DNA of 64,000 nt from JAEUMD01 sp050250815 (GTDB lineage Bacteria; Pseudomonadota; Alphaproteobacteria; Rhizobiales; Hyphomicrobiaceae). The notes under the pieces were generated by a model. It was not told where the DNA came from. It saw nothing but the letters and a program-made list of their open reading frames with translations, and made no database searches. The translations under genes and the position numbers were made by a program. Below are positions 10,434 through 19,514 of the stretch, one piece after another; the first letter of the stretch is position 1; each line of letters opens with the position of its first letter. The DNA lies in assembly GCA_050250815.1 (NCBI GenBank), contig JBFWNY010000020.1, forward strand, positions 1-64,000. The letters run 5' to 3'.

Positions 10434-11366
10434 ATGGCACTGAATATCTATCTTCCGATCGCAGGCGTTGCCGTCAACGCCTTGACGGTGATTGGCGCAG
10501 GGGGCGCCGTCGGGTTCCTCTCAGGGCTGTTCGGTGTCGGCGGCGGTTTCATCATCACCCCGCTGCTCATGTTTCTGGGCATCCCGACCTTGGTCGCTAT
10601 CGCCAGTGGCGCGAACCAGGCGACAGCCACGGCCGTCTCTGGAGCCATGGCCCACTGGCAGCGTGGCAACATCGACTTCAAGATGGGAGCACTGCTGCTG
10701 CTGGGCGGCATGGCCGGCTCCCTTGCCGGTACCCAACTCGTGGGCCTGCTGCGGGCCGCCGGACAGTTCGAACTGTTCGTGTCGCTGAGCTACATCGTGC
10801 TGCTGGGCAGCATCGGCACGCTGATGCTCGTCGAGAGCGTGAAGACGATGCGCAAGGCCAGCCAGACGGGTACGGTGACCGAGCGCCGCGGCCCGCATAC
10901 GTGGGCCCACGGCCTGCCCTTCAAGACGCGGTTTCCGCGCTCCCGCCTTTACATCAGCGCGATCCCGGTCGTCGCCATCGGCATCGGTGTCGGCATACTG
11001 ACCGCGGTCATGGGCGTGGGCGGAGGCTTCGTGCTCGTGCCCGCCATGGTCTACGTGCTCAAGATGCGAACCAACATGGCCGTCGGCACGTCGCTCTATC
11101 AGATCGTTTTCGTTGGCGCGTTCACGACCTTCCTGCAGGCCTATCGGCTGCACAGCGTCGACGTCATCCTGAGCGCGCTTCTGATGATCTCGGGCGTCAT
11201 GGGGACCCAGTTCGGTGCGCGGGCCGGCGCTCGGCTCAGGGGCGATCAGTTGCGCGCTCTGCTCGCGTTGCTGGTCCTAGCCGTATGCGTGCGCGTTGCC
11301 GTTGACCTCGTGCGCCAGCCCGACGACCTGTTCTCCCTGTCGATGATGCGACCGGCCCAGCCCTGA
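10434..11366 (+). CDS. TauE/SafE family sulfite exporter-like permease
   Basis: A polytopic inner-membrane protein of about 310 residues with the two-repeat pattern of the TauE/SafE (DUF81) family: a glycine-rich GFLSGLFGVGGGFIITPLL in the first half and a matching GILTAVMGVGGGFVLVPAMV in the second. Family members export sulfite, sulfoacetate or related small anions, but substrate cannot be read from sequence. The ATG at 10434 places the first membrane segment close to the N-terminus; an extension to 10377 adds only a polar leader. Confidence 0.9.
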   Translation: MALNIYLPIAGVAVNALTVIGAGGAVGFLSGLFGVGGGFIITPLLMFLGIPTLVAIASGANQATATAVSGAMAHWQRGNIDFKMGALLLLGGMAGSLAGTQLVGLLRAAGQFELFVSLSYIVLLGSIGTLMLVESVKTMRKASQTGTVTERRGPHTWAHGLPFKTRFPRSRLYISAIPVVAIGIGVGILTAVMGVGGGFVLVPAMVYVLKMRTNMAVGTSLYQIVFVGAFTTFLQAYRLHSVDVILSALLMISGVMGTQFGARAGARLRGDQLRALLALLVLAVCVRVAVDLVRQPDDLFSLSMMRPAQP

Positions 11367-11476
11367 CCCTGATGGCCCCCGATGCCGACGGGACGTTCAG
11401 CGTCGCGATTGCGCGCGGCGAACCGCTTTGCTAGGGCGACGCAGCAAGACCGACAAGCACCTCGCGAGGCCACCGC

Positions 11477-12808
11477 ATGATCCCGCGCTACTCCCGACCC
11501 CAGATGACCGACATCTGGTCGCCCGAGACTAGGTTCCGCATCTGGTTCGAGATCGAGGCGCATGCCTGCGATGCCCTGGCCGATCTCGGCGTCATACCGA
11601 AGGAAGCCGCGCGCACGATCTGGGAGAAGGGGAACGCGGCACGCTTCGATATCGACCGCATTGACGAGATCGAGCGCGAGACCAAGCACGACGTCATCGC
11701 GTTCCTGACCCATCTGGCCGAGTTCGTCGGCCCCGACAGCCGCTTCATCCACCAGGGCATGACGTCCTCCGACGTGCTCGATACCTGCTTGAACATTCAG
11801 CTTGTGCGCGCGGCGGACCTGTTGATCGCCGGCGTCGACCGCCTGCTCGCTGCCCTGAAGACGCGCGCCTTCCAGTACAAGGATACGATCACCATTGGCC
11901 GTTCGCACGGCATCCACGCCGAGCCGACGACCTTCGGCGTAAAGCTGGCACAGGCCTACGCCGAGTTCGAGCGCTGCCGTTTGCGCCTTCTCAATGCGCG
12001 TGAGGAGGTCGGCACCGTTGCCATCTCCGGCGCGGTCGGGACGTTCGCCAACATCGACCCGCGCGTCGAGGAGCATGTCGCCGAAAAGCTCGGTCTCAAG
12101 GCAGAACCGGTCTCGACGCAGGTGATCCCGCGGGATCGGCACGCCATGTATTTTGCCACGCTCGCCGTCGTCGCCTCGTGCATCGAGCGGCTAGCCATCG
12201 AGATCCGCCACCTGCAGCGCACCGAGGTGCTCGAGGCCGAGGAGTTCTTCTCCAAGGGGCAGAAGGGCTCATCCGCCATGCCCCACAAGCGCAACCCCGT
12301 GCTGACTGAGAACCTCACCGGCCTCGCCCGCATGGTGCGCGCCTATGCGCTGCCAGCGATGGAGAACGTGGCGCTCTGGCACGAGCGCGACATTTCGCAC
12401 TCGTCGGTGGAACGCATGATCGGGCCTGATGCCACCGTCACGCTCGACTTCGCGCTCAACCGGCTGGCAACCGTTATCGAGAACCTCGTCGTCTACCCTG
12501 AGCGTATGGGCGCCAACATGGACCGGCTGGGCGGCCTCGTGCACTCCCAGCGCATCCTGCTGGCGCTCACGCAGGCGGGCGTCAGCCGCGAAGACGCCTA
12601 CCGCCTCGTGCAGCGCAACGCCATGAAGGTCTGGGACAGCTATCAGCGCAGCGGCGCGGCCAGCGTCGACTTCCTGCAAGAGCTGTTGGGCGACAAGGAC
12701 GTGCGCGCCGCGCTCTCCGAGGACGAGATCCGCTCCCGGTTCGATATGGGCTACCACGTCAAGCACGCCGACACGATCTTCGCCCGCGTGTTCGGCACTG
12801 GCGCCTGA
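11477..12808 (+). CDS. purB: Adenylosuccinate lyase
   Basis: Cleaves adenylosuccinate to AMP and SAICAR to AICAR, releasing fumarate, in purine synthesis. The fumarase/aspartase superfamily signature GSSAMPHKRNPV is visible near residue 264, with TSSDVLDTC, IGRSHGIHAEPTTFG and ALWHERDISHSSVER catalytic regions. 443 residues, normal length. The start matches the usual MIPRYSRPQMTDIW N-terminus. It stands alone between an exporter and a convergent complex I subunit gene. Confidence 0.97.
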   Translation: MIPRYSRPQMTDIWSPETRFRIWFEIEAHACDALADLGVIPKEAARTIWEKGNAARFDIDRIDEIERETKHDVIAFLTHLAEFVGPDSRFIHQGMTSSDVLDTCLNIQLVRAADLLIAGVDRLLAALKTRAFQYKDTITIGRSHGIHAEPTTFGVKLAQAYAEFERCRLRLLNAREEVGTVAISGAVGTFANIDPRVEEHVAEKLGLKAEPVSTQVIPRDRHAMYFATLAVVASCIERLAIEIRHLQRTEVLEAEEFFSKGQKGSSAMPHKRNPVLTENLTGLARMVRAYALPAMENVALWHERDISHSSVERMIGPDATVTLDFALNRLATVIENLVVYPERMGANMDRLGGLVHSQRILLALTQAGVSREDAYRLVQRNAMKVWDSYQRSGAASVDFLQELLGDKDVRAALSEDEIRSRFDMGYHVKHADTIFARVFGTGA

Positions 12809-12853
12809 GCGCCCGGGCCCGCCCGAGACGCATCGCACGTCAGGCGCAGCCGG

Positions 12854-13159
12854 TCAGTGCGTCCAGCGACCGATGCGACCGAAGCGGAAGTTGTCGGCAT
12901 AGGACTTGGGCTGGTGCTTGCGCACTTTCGGCTCGACCACCGTATAGGGGATACCGTTGCGCTCCGCGTAGGCGATCGCCGCCTCCTTGCTGTCGAACTC
13001 GAGGCGAACCTGCTGGCCGGGGTCGGCCGAACTCGTCCAGCCCATGAGCGGCTCGACGCGCCGCGCCGCCTCCGGCTCGTGCTCCAGCACCCACGTCTTG
13101 GTACGGGCAAAGCCCGATTGCATCGCGGTCTTGGCGGGGCGGAAAATGCGTGCGGCCAT
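12854..13159 (-). CDS. ETC complex I subunit, NDUFS4-like
   Basis: A 101-residue protein of the ETC_C1_NDUFA4/NDUFS4 family, an accessory subunit of NADH:quinone oxidoreductase found in alphaproteobacteria and mitochondria. Typical features are the start MAARIFRPAKTAMQSG, the WTSSADPGQQVRLEFDSKEA core, and the AERNGIPYTVVEP segment. It is soluble and expected to sit on the peripheral arm of complex I. It lies directly downstream (in its own direction) of the tRNA-Pro gene, away from a nuo operon. Confidence 0.93.
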   Translation of the reverse strand: MAARIFRPAKTAMQSGFARTKTWVLEHEPEAARRVEPLMGWTSSADPGQQVRLEFDSKEAAIAYAERNGIPYTVVEPKVRKHQPKSYADNFRFGRIGRWTH

Positions 13160-13219
13160 CGCTCGGTCTCTCGGCAGTCTTCGGGCTGGTCAGAGCCTCA
13201 GTCCATATCGCGCAAGGGT

Positions 13220-13296
13220 TGGTCGGGGCAGCGGGATTCGAACTCGCGACCCCCTGCTCCCAAAGCAGGTGCTCTACCAGGCTGAGCTATGCCCCG
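13220..13296 (-). tRNA. tRNA-Pro (anticodon TGG)
   Basis: Read on the minus strand, a 77-base cloverleaf: acceptor CGGGGCA pairing with TGCCCCG, D-arm AGCTCAGCCTGGTAGAGC, anticodon stem CCTGC/GCAGG around loop TTTGGGA (anticodon TGG), and a T-arm with GTTCGAATC. CCA is encoded. This reads CCN proline codons, mainly CCA. Confidence 0.97.
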
Positions 13297-13372
13297 ATCC
13301 GCGACGCCTCGATGTCTGCCGGTTTGTTCCCGCGCGGTCAAGCGCGGCGAAGGGTGCGCCAACGTCGAAACG

Positions 13373-13933
13373 CTACCGAGGTCCGAAGAGCGGGTGCTCG
13401 ACGCGCGAGCCCGCACGGATGCCCAGGCGCTTTGCCTCGCCGGCCGCGATCTCGAGCACGGCGCTGACGTCGCCCCGGGAGGCGATGATCGCTTCGGACA
13501 TCGGCTCGGTACCCGTCTCGACGCGGTGCACGACGCCGTCGGCCCGGATGAAGACCATATCGAGCGAAACGTAGGTGTTGCGCATCCACATGGTGATCTC
13601 CTGCGCCGGCGCGTAGGGGAACAGCATGCCCCGACCGGCCGCGATGGTCGTGCGGAACATCAGACCGAGACGCTTCTGCGCCTCCGTCTCCGCAACTTCG
13701 ATATCGAGCGCAAAACGCCCCGTATCGGTCACCACGTGAAGGAGATCACGGGAGAACGGCGCTTCCGCGCGCGCGAGCATTGAAGTCATTGGCGCAACGC
13801 CGGCAAACAGCCCAAACCCGACAGCAGCGGCAACGCAGGTCGCCACAATGCGAAAGGGGCCGACGCTGCGCGCCGCCCCCCCTGCTTCCCGGCCGTTCCG
13901 CACGGGGTCGTTGTTGTCTGCGAGGCCAATCAT
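13373..13933 (-). CDS. DUF192 domain-containing exported protein
   Basis: About 186 residues. An N-terminal membrane or signal segment (FRIVATCVAAAVGFGLFAGVA) is followed by a DUF192 domain of about 110 residues, with family patterns AETEAQKRLGLMFRT, GMLFPYAPAQEITMWMRNT and LDMVFIRADG. DUF192 is widespread, small and of unknown function. The ATG at 13933 has GAGG ten bases upstream; in-frame starts at 13951 and 14002 also exist. It lies close downstream of the cold-shock gene in the same direction, so co-transcription is possible. Confidence 0.85.
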   Translation of the reverse strand: MIGLADNNDPVRNGREAGGAARSVGPFRIVATCVAAAVGFGLFAGVAPMTSMLARAEAPFSRDLLHVVTDTGRFALDIEVAETEAQKRLGLMFRTTIAAGRGMLFPYAPAQEITMWMRNTYVSLDMVFIRADGVVHRVETGTEPMSEAIIASRGDVSAVLEIAAGEAKRLGIRAGSRVEHPLFGPR

Positions 13934-14005
13934 CGATCGATAGCCTCGCATGCGTGCGTGTCTTCGTCGAGGTGCCAGACGCCAGCCGCGCCCGCCATCC
14001 AATCC

Positions 14006-14581
14006 TCAGTTGAGGTTGTTGGGAGTGGACCCCTCGGGGCGCAGCTCGGCGGCCATCAGGCCGTTGTCGCCCTTGCCATAGCGGACCCATACGATCTGGC
14101 TCGGCCGCAGCTCGGTAAAGCCGTGGCGGCGCAGCGTCTCCATGTGCACGAAGATGTCCTCGGTTCCCTCACCGCGGGTCAGGAAGCCGAAACCGCGGAT
14201 ACGGTTGAACCACTTGACCATGGCCCGCTCCCAATCGCTCTCCGGCTGCACCACGACACGGGTGCGCTGGGGAAGCTGCGAGGGGTGGATGGCCGTGCTC
14301 TCGTCCATCGAGATCACGCGGAAGGCCTGCATGCCGCGCGGCCGGCGCAGCGCCTGGCAGTGGACCCGGGCGCCCTCGTAGGCGACCTGGAAGCCGCCGG
14401 CGCGCAGGCAGGTGACGTGCAGCAGGATGTCGGGCATGCCGTTATCCGGCACGATGAACCCATACCCCTTCGAGACGTCGAACCACTTGATCGTCCCAGC
14501 TATCTCGACCATGTCGGCGCCCGCCTCCTCGGACTCCGACCCCGCCGTCTCGGACTGAGACGGTGAAAATTTGTCACGCAT
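14006..14581 (-). CDS. Double cold-shock-domain protein
   Basis: A 191-residue protein with two cold-shock (OB-fold) domains, about residues 27-95 and 118-180, joined by a linker. RNP-1-like motifs are KGYGFIVPDN in the first and RGFGFLTRGE in the second, with RNP-2-like ILLHV and IFVHM. Such proteins bind single-stranded RNA or DNA. The N-terminal 25 residues are Ser/Glu-rich and probably disordered. Two-domain forms of this sort are common in Rhizobiales. The long gene-free region upstream could hold a regulated leader. Confidence 0.92.
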   Translation of the reverse strand: MRDKFSPSQSETAGSESEEAGADMVEIAGTIKWFDVSKGYGFIVPDNGMPDILLHVTCLRAGGFQVAYEGARVHCQALRRPRGMQAFRVISMDESTAIHPSQLPQRTRVVVQPESDWERAMVKWFNRIRGFGFLTRGEGTEDIFVHMETLRRHGFTELRPSQIVWVRYGKGDNGLMAAELRPEGSTPNNLN

Positions 14582-15247
14582 AATTTGGCCCCGCTTCTAC
14601 GCCACTTGTTGCGTTCAGATATGCGAACTTCACGTGTCCGGCAGCTGGTGTGACCCCCCGTCGGGGTTCCCTCGGCCAACCTGCAGGTTCGGACGCCGCG
14701 GAGAATACCAAAGGTGGCTCGCTTGCATAGGCCCCGGCATCATTGCGACAACTTCGTGGCTGGAAAACGCCCGATCAGCGAACGGTGCTTTAGCTCATAA
14801 CTATATGATATGTATTAGTTTTCTTCGGGTTCTTCGACTGTTGATAATTGTTAGTTGAACGTCATTCACTTGTCATCAGACGGCGTCCCTTCCCGCCGGA
14901 GAATCACGCGACTCGGGTCAAGTGATTCGTTTTGGCATATCACCGCGTTGGGCGTTCGGGATCAGCTGCGGCGCAACATTGGTCGAAGCGGCGAACGGTG
15001 TTCACACCACGCTGAGGTCCTCGCCCTTCGGCACAAGATTCCAGCAATGTGTTGCCCCTTTGCACACAACCCGATGCGTGGCGACCCGGGAGCCATCACA
15101 AACGGCTCAACTTGCGGGCTGGGCGCGCAGGGGCTACCTCGTACGCTCCCGCAATGAACGGTGCTCCTGTCGCGGCACTAGCGCAAAGATTGTGTACCCC
15201 CCATCCGCGTCGCCGCGCGCAGAAGACAAACTGAGAAGAGAAGACCG
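14582..15247. other. Gene-poor region upstream of cold-shock gene and gloA
   Basis: About 666 bases between the divergent cold-shock gene and gloA. Open frames here are short and show no family features or good ribosome sites. A distinctly AT-rich island lies near 14785-14870 (for example ATATGATATGTATTAG). It may hold promoters, a long cold-shock leader or a small RNA, but nothing specific can be called. Confidence 0.4.
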
Positions 15248-15688
15248 ATGCGCTATCTGCACACCATGGTCCGTATCAGCGATATCGATAAGAGCCTCGA
15301 CTTCTACTGTGGCAAGCTCGGGATGCGCGAGGTTCGGCGCACGCAGAATGAGGCGGGTCGGTTCACACTCATCTTTCTCGCGGCACCGGGAGACCGGCGC
15401 CGCGCCGCTGAGGAAATGGCACCACTCGTCGAGCTGACATTCAACTGGGACCCAGAAGCCTATGGCTCAGGCCGCAATTTCGGCCATCTGGCGTTTGAGG
15501 TCGACGACATCTACGACACCTGCCGGCGACTGCAGGAGGCCGGCGTGACCATCAACCGGCCGCCACGCGATGGCCGGATGGCCTTCGTGCGCTCCCCCGA
15601 CGGAATCTCCATCGAGCTCTTGCAGAAGGGAGCGGCGCTGCCCCAGCAGGAGCCTTGGACCTCGATGGCCAACACCGGCTCGTGGTGA
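15248..15688 (+). CDS. gloA: Lactoylglutathione lyase (glyoxalase I), VOC family
   Basis: Converts the hemithioacetal of methylglyoxal and glutathione to S-lactoylglutathione. 146 residues, one VOC-fold unit pair: MRYLHTMVRISDIDKSLDFY with the metal-ligand His5, ELTFNWD with a ligand Glu, GHLAFEVDD with a ligand His, and SPDGISIELLQ with the final ligand Glu. Length and motifs fit GloA. The stop overlaps the likely GTG start of the next gene by four bases. Confidence 0.94.
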   Translation: MRYLHTMVRISDIDKSLDFYCGKLGMREVRRTQNEAGRFTLIFLAAPGDRRRAAEEMAPLVELTFNWDPEAYGSGRNFGHLAFEVDDIYDTCRRLQEAGVTINRPPRDGRMAFVRSPDGISIELLQKGAALPQQEPWTSMANTGSW

Positions 15689-17049
15689 GCGAACCCGCAC
15701 CAGCGGAAACCGCGCCCGAAGCCGCACGCGGAACAGCCGGAGCGAAAGCCGTCGTCGTCGTTGGTGCAGGCCCCGCAGGCCTGATGGCCGCCGAGATCCT
15801 TGCGGGCCAGGGTCATCGGGTCGCGGTCTACGACCGCATGCCCTCCCCGGCGCGCAAGCTGCTGATGGCTGGACGCGGCGGCCTCAATCTGACGCACTCC
15901 GAGCCGCTGGAGAGATTTCTAGAGCGCTACGAACCTGTGGCGCCGGCCTTGCGACGGGCGGTCGAGGCTTTTCCCCCCGCCAAGCTCGTCGCCTGGGCCG
16001 AAGGTCTCGGATGTCCGACGTTCGTGGGCTCGAGCGGGCGCATCTTTCCCAAAACGATGAAGGCCTCGCCGCTCCTGCGCGCCTGGCTGCAGCGACTTTC
16101 CGGCCTGGGTGTCACCCTTCACCTCGGCCATCGGCTGACCGGCATTGGCCGGGGCCCGCACTCTGGTCCGGACGCCACCTTTCAAACGACGGACGGCAGT
16201 ACGCGTGTCATCGCCGCAGATGCCCTCGTGTTGGCCTTGGGCGGGGCGAGCTGGCCCCGTCTGGGCAGCGACGGCGCGTGGACCGGGTTTGTGGAGGGAA
16301 TGGGCGTTCCGGTCACTCCGCTGGCGTCCGCAAATGCCGGGCTTGCCGTCGCGTGGTCCGATCATGTGCGCAGCCGCTTCAGCGGCACGCCCCTCAAGCG
16401 CGTGGCGCTTACGATCGAGGGCACCGCCGAACGGTTCACCGGCGACCTCGTGTTGACGCGGACCGGGCTTGAGGGTGGCCCAGCCTATGCCGCAGCCCGC
16501 GCGGTTCGCCATGCGCTCGCCAGGGGCGGCAGCGCGACGGCGGCGCTCGACCTGCGACCGGACGTCGAAACGGGGCAGCTGGCAGCCGCGCTGACGAAGC
16601 GCCGGCCGAAGCAGTCTGCCGCCACACACCTTGCACGCGCCGCCCGCCTTTCTCCGGCTGCCATCGCTCTGCTTCGTGAGCCGGCCACCGCTAGCGGACC
16701 CCTCGCCGCGTCAGACGAAATGGTGGTCCCCCTGCCAACCGAAGCGGTCGAGCTGGCTCGACGCATCAAGGCCCTGCCGCTGCGCATCGATGGCCTCGCG
16801 GGGCTCGAGCGGGCGATCTCCACCGCCGGCGGGCTTGCCTTCGAGGGCCTCGACGGGAATTTCATGCTGCGAGGAGCGCCTGGAGTGTTCGCGGCGGGAG
16901 AGATGCTGGACTGGGAGGGCCCGACCGGCGGCTATCTCCTCCAGGCGACGTTCGCGACGGCAGTGGCGGCTGCCCAAGGCGTCGGCCGGTGGCTCGCCGA
17001 CACGCAGGCGGGACCCTCGGCCGCTCACGATCCGGTGACAAGGCTCTAA
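15685..17049 (+). CDS. TIGR03862-type flavoprotein (HI0933/YhiN family)
   Basis: An FAD-binding oxidoreductase of the HI0933-like family, function unknown. The N-terminal dinucleotide fold is seen as VVVVGAGPAGLMAAEIL, followed by KLLMAGRGGLNLTHSE, which is a hallmark of this family. The C-terminal end has a second FAD contact, GVFAAGEMLDWEGPTGGYLL. The GTG at 15685 overlaps the gloA stop and gives 454 residues; an ATG at 15655 in frame is possible but would lie inside gloA. Coupled translation with gloA is likely. Confidence 0.88.
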   Translation: MSEPAPAETAPEAARGTAGAKAVVVVGAGPAGLMAAEILAGQGHRVAVYDRMPSPARKLLMAGRGGLNLTHSEPLERFLERYEPVAPALRRAVEAFPPAKLVAWAEGLGCPTFVGSSGRIFPKTMKASPLLRAWLQRLSGLGVTLHLGHRLTGIGRGPHSGPDATFQTTDGSTRVIAADALVLALGGASWPRLGSDGAWTGFVEGMGVPVTPLASANAGLAVAWSDHVRSRFSGTPLKRVALTIEGTAERFTGDLVLTRTGLEGGPAYAAARAVRHALARGGSATAALDLRPDVETGQLAAALTKRRPKQSAATHLARAARLSPAAIALLREPATASGPLAASDEMVVPLPTEAVELARRIKALPLRIDGLAGLERAISTAGGLAFEGLDGNFMLRGAPGVFAAGEMLDWEGPTGGYLLQATFATAVAAAQGVGRWLADTQAGPSAAHDPVTRL

Positions 17050-17248
17050 CGCGTTTGTGAGCGGACGTGACTTGCTCCGACTGCGACCAGCGTGATTTAT
17101 GATGATCTTAACGCGGTGGGCCCTTGACGAAGAGGCGCCGATCCGCAGACTAAGGCGGCTTAGACAAGCAAGAAGAGCCGCTTTGGTGGGTACACCCTCG
17201 GCGGGGTTAACCCGAATGACGGCGAAACCCTATACAGGAGGAAGAGCT

Positions 17249-17338
17249 ATGAAGGTTTGGACGAAGCCGCAGGTCACCGAGCAGGAAGTTGGTCTTGAGG
17301 TCACGAGCTACCTCCCGGCCGAGATCGACATCATCTAA
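17249..17338 (+). CDS. pqqA: PQQ precursor peptide PqqA
   Basis: The 29-residue ribosomal substrate from which pyrroloquinoline quinone is made. The Glu and Tyr that are cross-linked and excised are in EVTSY (Glu17, Tyr21), with the required three residues between them. The start MKVWTKPQV is typical. A strong AGGAGGA ribosome site lies seven bases upstream, fitting the high expression needed for a consumed peptide. A TTGACG hexamer near 17124 could be part of the promoter. A strong hairpin follows before pqqB. Confidence 0.96.
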   Translation: MKVWTKPQVTEQEVGLEVTSYLPAEIDII

Positions 17339-17380
17339 TTCGATGTCGTCCAGCTCGCTCACCTGGTGAGCGGTCAAGGC

Positions 17381-17406
17381 ACGGCGGCCGACATCTCGGC
17401 CGCCGT
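17381..17406 (+). terminator. Hairpin between pqqA and pqqB (attenuator-like)
   Basis: A perfect inverted repeat, ACGGCGGCCGA and TCGGCCGCCGT around loop CATC, followed by TGTCATTTG rather than a clean T-run. A smaller GCTCACC/GGTGAGC hairpin lies just upstream near 17357. Position after pqqA suggests partial termination or mRNA stabilisation that makes pqqA transcript more abundant than pqqB-E; inferred from position. Confidence 0.6.
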
Positions 17407-17515
17407 TGTCATTTGTGGCCGCGGCTTCCGTGGCTTCCACACATTCAAGACCCACTGTCAGGTCCGATGACGGGCCGCGGCGTCGGCGCGCCGCTCCGAT
17501 TGAAGCAGGCCTCCC

Positions 17516-18448
17516 ATGATCATCAGGATTCTGGGGTCGGCTGCCGGCGGCGGCTTTCCGCAATGGAACTGCAATTGCCGCAACTGCGCTGGCGTGCGCA
17601 GTGGCCGACCCGGATTTACGGCGCGCACCCAGTCCTCGCTCGCGGTCTCGCGCGACGGAAAGGCCTGGGTGCTGCTCAACGCGTCGCCTGACCTCAGGCA
17701 GCAGATCAACGACTCGCCGCAGCTTGGCGCGCGCGCCGAGGGCGGGATGCGCAACAGCCCGATCAAGGCTGCGATCCTCACCAACGCCGACGTCGACCAC
17801 ATCGTCGGCCTGATCAATCTGCGCGAGGTCCAGCCGCTCGTCGTCTACGGAAGCGACCGGGTGCTCGAAACGCTCTCCGCGAACTCGATCTTCAACGTTC
17901 TCAACGGCGAGAAGGTGGCTCGTCACGCCCTGCCGCTCGGGCAGGTGACCGAGATCGCCGGGCCGGAGGGACCGCTCGGCATCACGATCGAGGCCTTCGC
18001 CGTGCCGGGCAAGGTGGCGCTCTACCTGGAGGATGCATCCAAGGGCGTCGCACTCGGCACGCAGGAGGGCGACACCATCGGTCTGAACGTGCGCGACGTT
18101 GAGACCGGCAAGGGCTTCTACTACGTGCCCGGCTGCGCCGAGGTGGACACACGGCTTGCCGAGCGTCTGCGGGGAGCCGCCGTCCTCTTCTTCGACGGCA
18201 CGCTCTACACCGACGACGAGATGCTGCAGGCGGGCCTGATGCCCAAGACCGGCAGGCGCATGGGCCACATCTCGATCTCTGGCGAAGACGGCTCCATCGC
18301 GGCGTTGTCGCCGCTCAATGTCGCCCGCAAGATTTACGTTCACATCAACAACTCGAACCCGGTCCTCGACGAGAACTCCGCGGCGCGCAAGGCGACGGAG
18401 CAGGCGGGCTGGGAAATCGGCTATGACGGTATGGAGGTGCGCCTATGA
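17516..18448 (+). CDS. pqqB: PQQ biosynthesis protein PqqB
   Basis: A metallo-beta-lactamase-fold protein of 310 residues, reported as an iron-dependent hydroxylase acting on the Glu-Tyr intermediate in PQQ synthesis. It starts with the typical IIRILGSAAGGGFPQWNCNC, has the metal-site region TNADVDHIVGL, and ends with IHINNSNPVLDENSA. Full length. The stop overlaps the pqqC start by four bases (ATGA), showing an operon with translational coupling. Confidence 0.97.
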   Translation: MIIRILGSAAGGGFPQWNCNCRNCAGVRSGRPGFTARTQSSLAVSRDGKAWVLLNASPDLRQQINDSPQLGARAEGGMRNSPIKAAILTNADVDHIVGLINLREVQPLVVYGSDRVLETLSANSIFNVLNGEKVARHALPLGQVTEIAGPEGPLGITIEAFAVPGKVALYLEDASKGVALGTQEGDTIGLNVRDVETGKGFYYVPGCAEVDTRLAERLRGAAVLFFDGTLYTDDEMLQAGLMPKTGRRMGHISISGEDGSIAALSPLNVARKIYVHINNSNPVLDENSAARKATEQAGWEIGYDGMEVRL

Positions 18449-19212
18449 GTGATCGCAGACAGCAGGGGCAAGCCGCGGGGGATCTGTGGAGCCTCGATGA
18501 GTTCGATGCGCAAATCCGCGCTGTTGGCGCCGAGCGCTATCACGACAAACATCCGTTCCATAAGCTTCTGCACGGCGGCAAGCTCGACAAGGGCCAGGTG
18601 CAGGCCTGGGCGCTCAACCGCTACTGCTACCAGTCGGCCGTACCGCGCAAGGATGCCGCGCTGATGGCGCGCTGCCATGATCGCGAGCTGCGTCGCGAGT
18701 GGATGCACCGCATCCTCGACCACGACGGTTCGGGGCCCGAGGAGCCCGGCGGCATCGAGCGCTGGCTGGTGCTCACCGATGGCCTGGGCCTCGACCGCGA
18801 CTACGTCATTTCGCGGGACGGTGCGTTGCCGGCGACCAAGTTCGCCGTCGAAGCCTATGTCAACTTCGTGCGCGAGCAGCCGCTGACGATCGCGGTTGCC
18901 TCCTCCCTCACCGAGCTGTTCGCGCCCAAGATCCATCGCGAGCGCATCTCGGGCATGCTCGAAAGCTACGATTTCATCGACGACAAGGTAATGGCCTACT
19001 TCCGCCGCCGCCTCGACCAGGCGCCGCGCGATGCGGATTTCGCGCTCGACTACATCAAGCGGAACGCCAAGACGCGCGAGGAGCAGGAAGCCTGCGTCGA
19101 TGCCGTGCGCTTCAAGTGCGACGTGCTATGGGTACAGCTCGATGCGCTGCATCATGCCTACGTGGAACCTGGCAACATCCCGCCGGGGGCCTTCCGCCCG
19201 GAGCGCGCATGA
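18445..19212 (+). CDS. pqqC: Pyrroloquinoline-quinone synthase PqqC
   Basis: Catalyses the final ring closure and eight-electron oxidation that gives PQQ; a cofactor-free oxidase with an all-helical heme-oxygenase-like fold. Visible features include HPFHKLLHGGKLDKGQVQAW near residues 35-54 and NRYCYQSAVPRKDAALM. 255 residues, normal length. Start overlaps pqqB and stop overlaps pqqD. Confidence 0.97.
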   Translation: MSDRRQQGQAAGDLWSLDEFDAQIRAVGAERYHDKHPFHKLLHGGKLDKGQVQAWALNRYCYQSAVPRKDAALMARCHDRELRREWMHRILDHDGSGPEEPGGIERWLVLTDGLGLDRDYVISRDGALPATKFAVEAYVNFVREQPLTIAVASSLTELFAPKIHRERISGMLESYDFIDDKVMAYFRRRLDQAPRDADFALDYIKRNAKTREEQEACVDAVRFKCDVLWVQLDALHHAYVEPGNIPPGAFRPERA

Positions 19213-19514
19213 TGACGACACGCACTCCGCCCGTCCGTCTCGTCATCAACGAGACGACGCGGCCAAAGCTGCCGCGGCACATCAAGCTGCGTCATGATGC
19301 CGGCCGCAACGCCTGGGTGATCCTGGCGCCCGAGCGCGTGTTCAAGCCCGACGAGACGGCGGTCGAAGTGCTGAAGCTCTGCGACGGCAACCGGACCGTC
19401 GGCGATCTGGCGACGCATCTGGCGGAGGCGTTTGCAGCGCCGCGCGACGTCATCCTTGCCGACATCACCGCCATGCTGCAGGACCTCGCCGACAAGGGAG
19501 TCGTGACACAATGA
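19209..19514 (+). CDS. pqqD: PQQ peptide chaperone PqqD
   Basis: A 101-residue RRE-type protein that binds PqqA and presents it to the radical SAM enzyme PqqE. Typical segments are LPRHIKLRHDAGRNAWVILA and PDETAVEVLKLCDGNRTVGD, the winged-helix peptide-binding fold. The ATG at 19209 overlaps the pqqC stop (ATGA); an adjacent ATG at 19212 is an alternative. Its stop overlaps the pqqE start. Confidence 0.95.
   Translation: MMTTRTPPVRLVINETTRPKLPRHIKLRHDAGRNAWVILAPERVFKPDETAVEVLKLCDGNRTVGDLATHLAEAFAAPRDVILADITAMLQDLADKGVVTQ

Noticed and set aside
14571..15157. Short open frames between the cold-shock gene and gloA
   Set aside because: Composition and lack of ribosome sites do not fit genes; translations show no family patterns.
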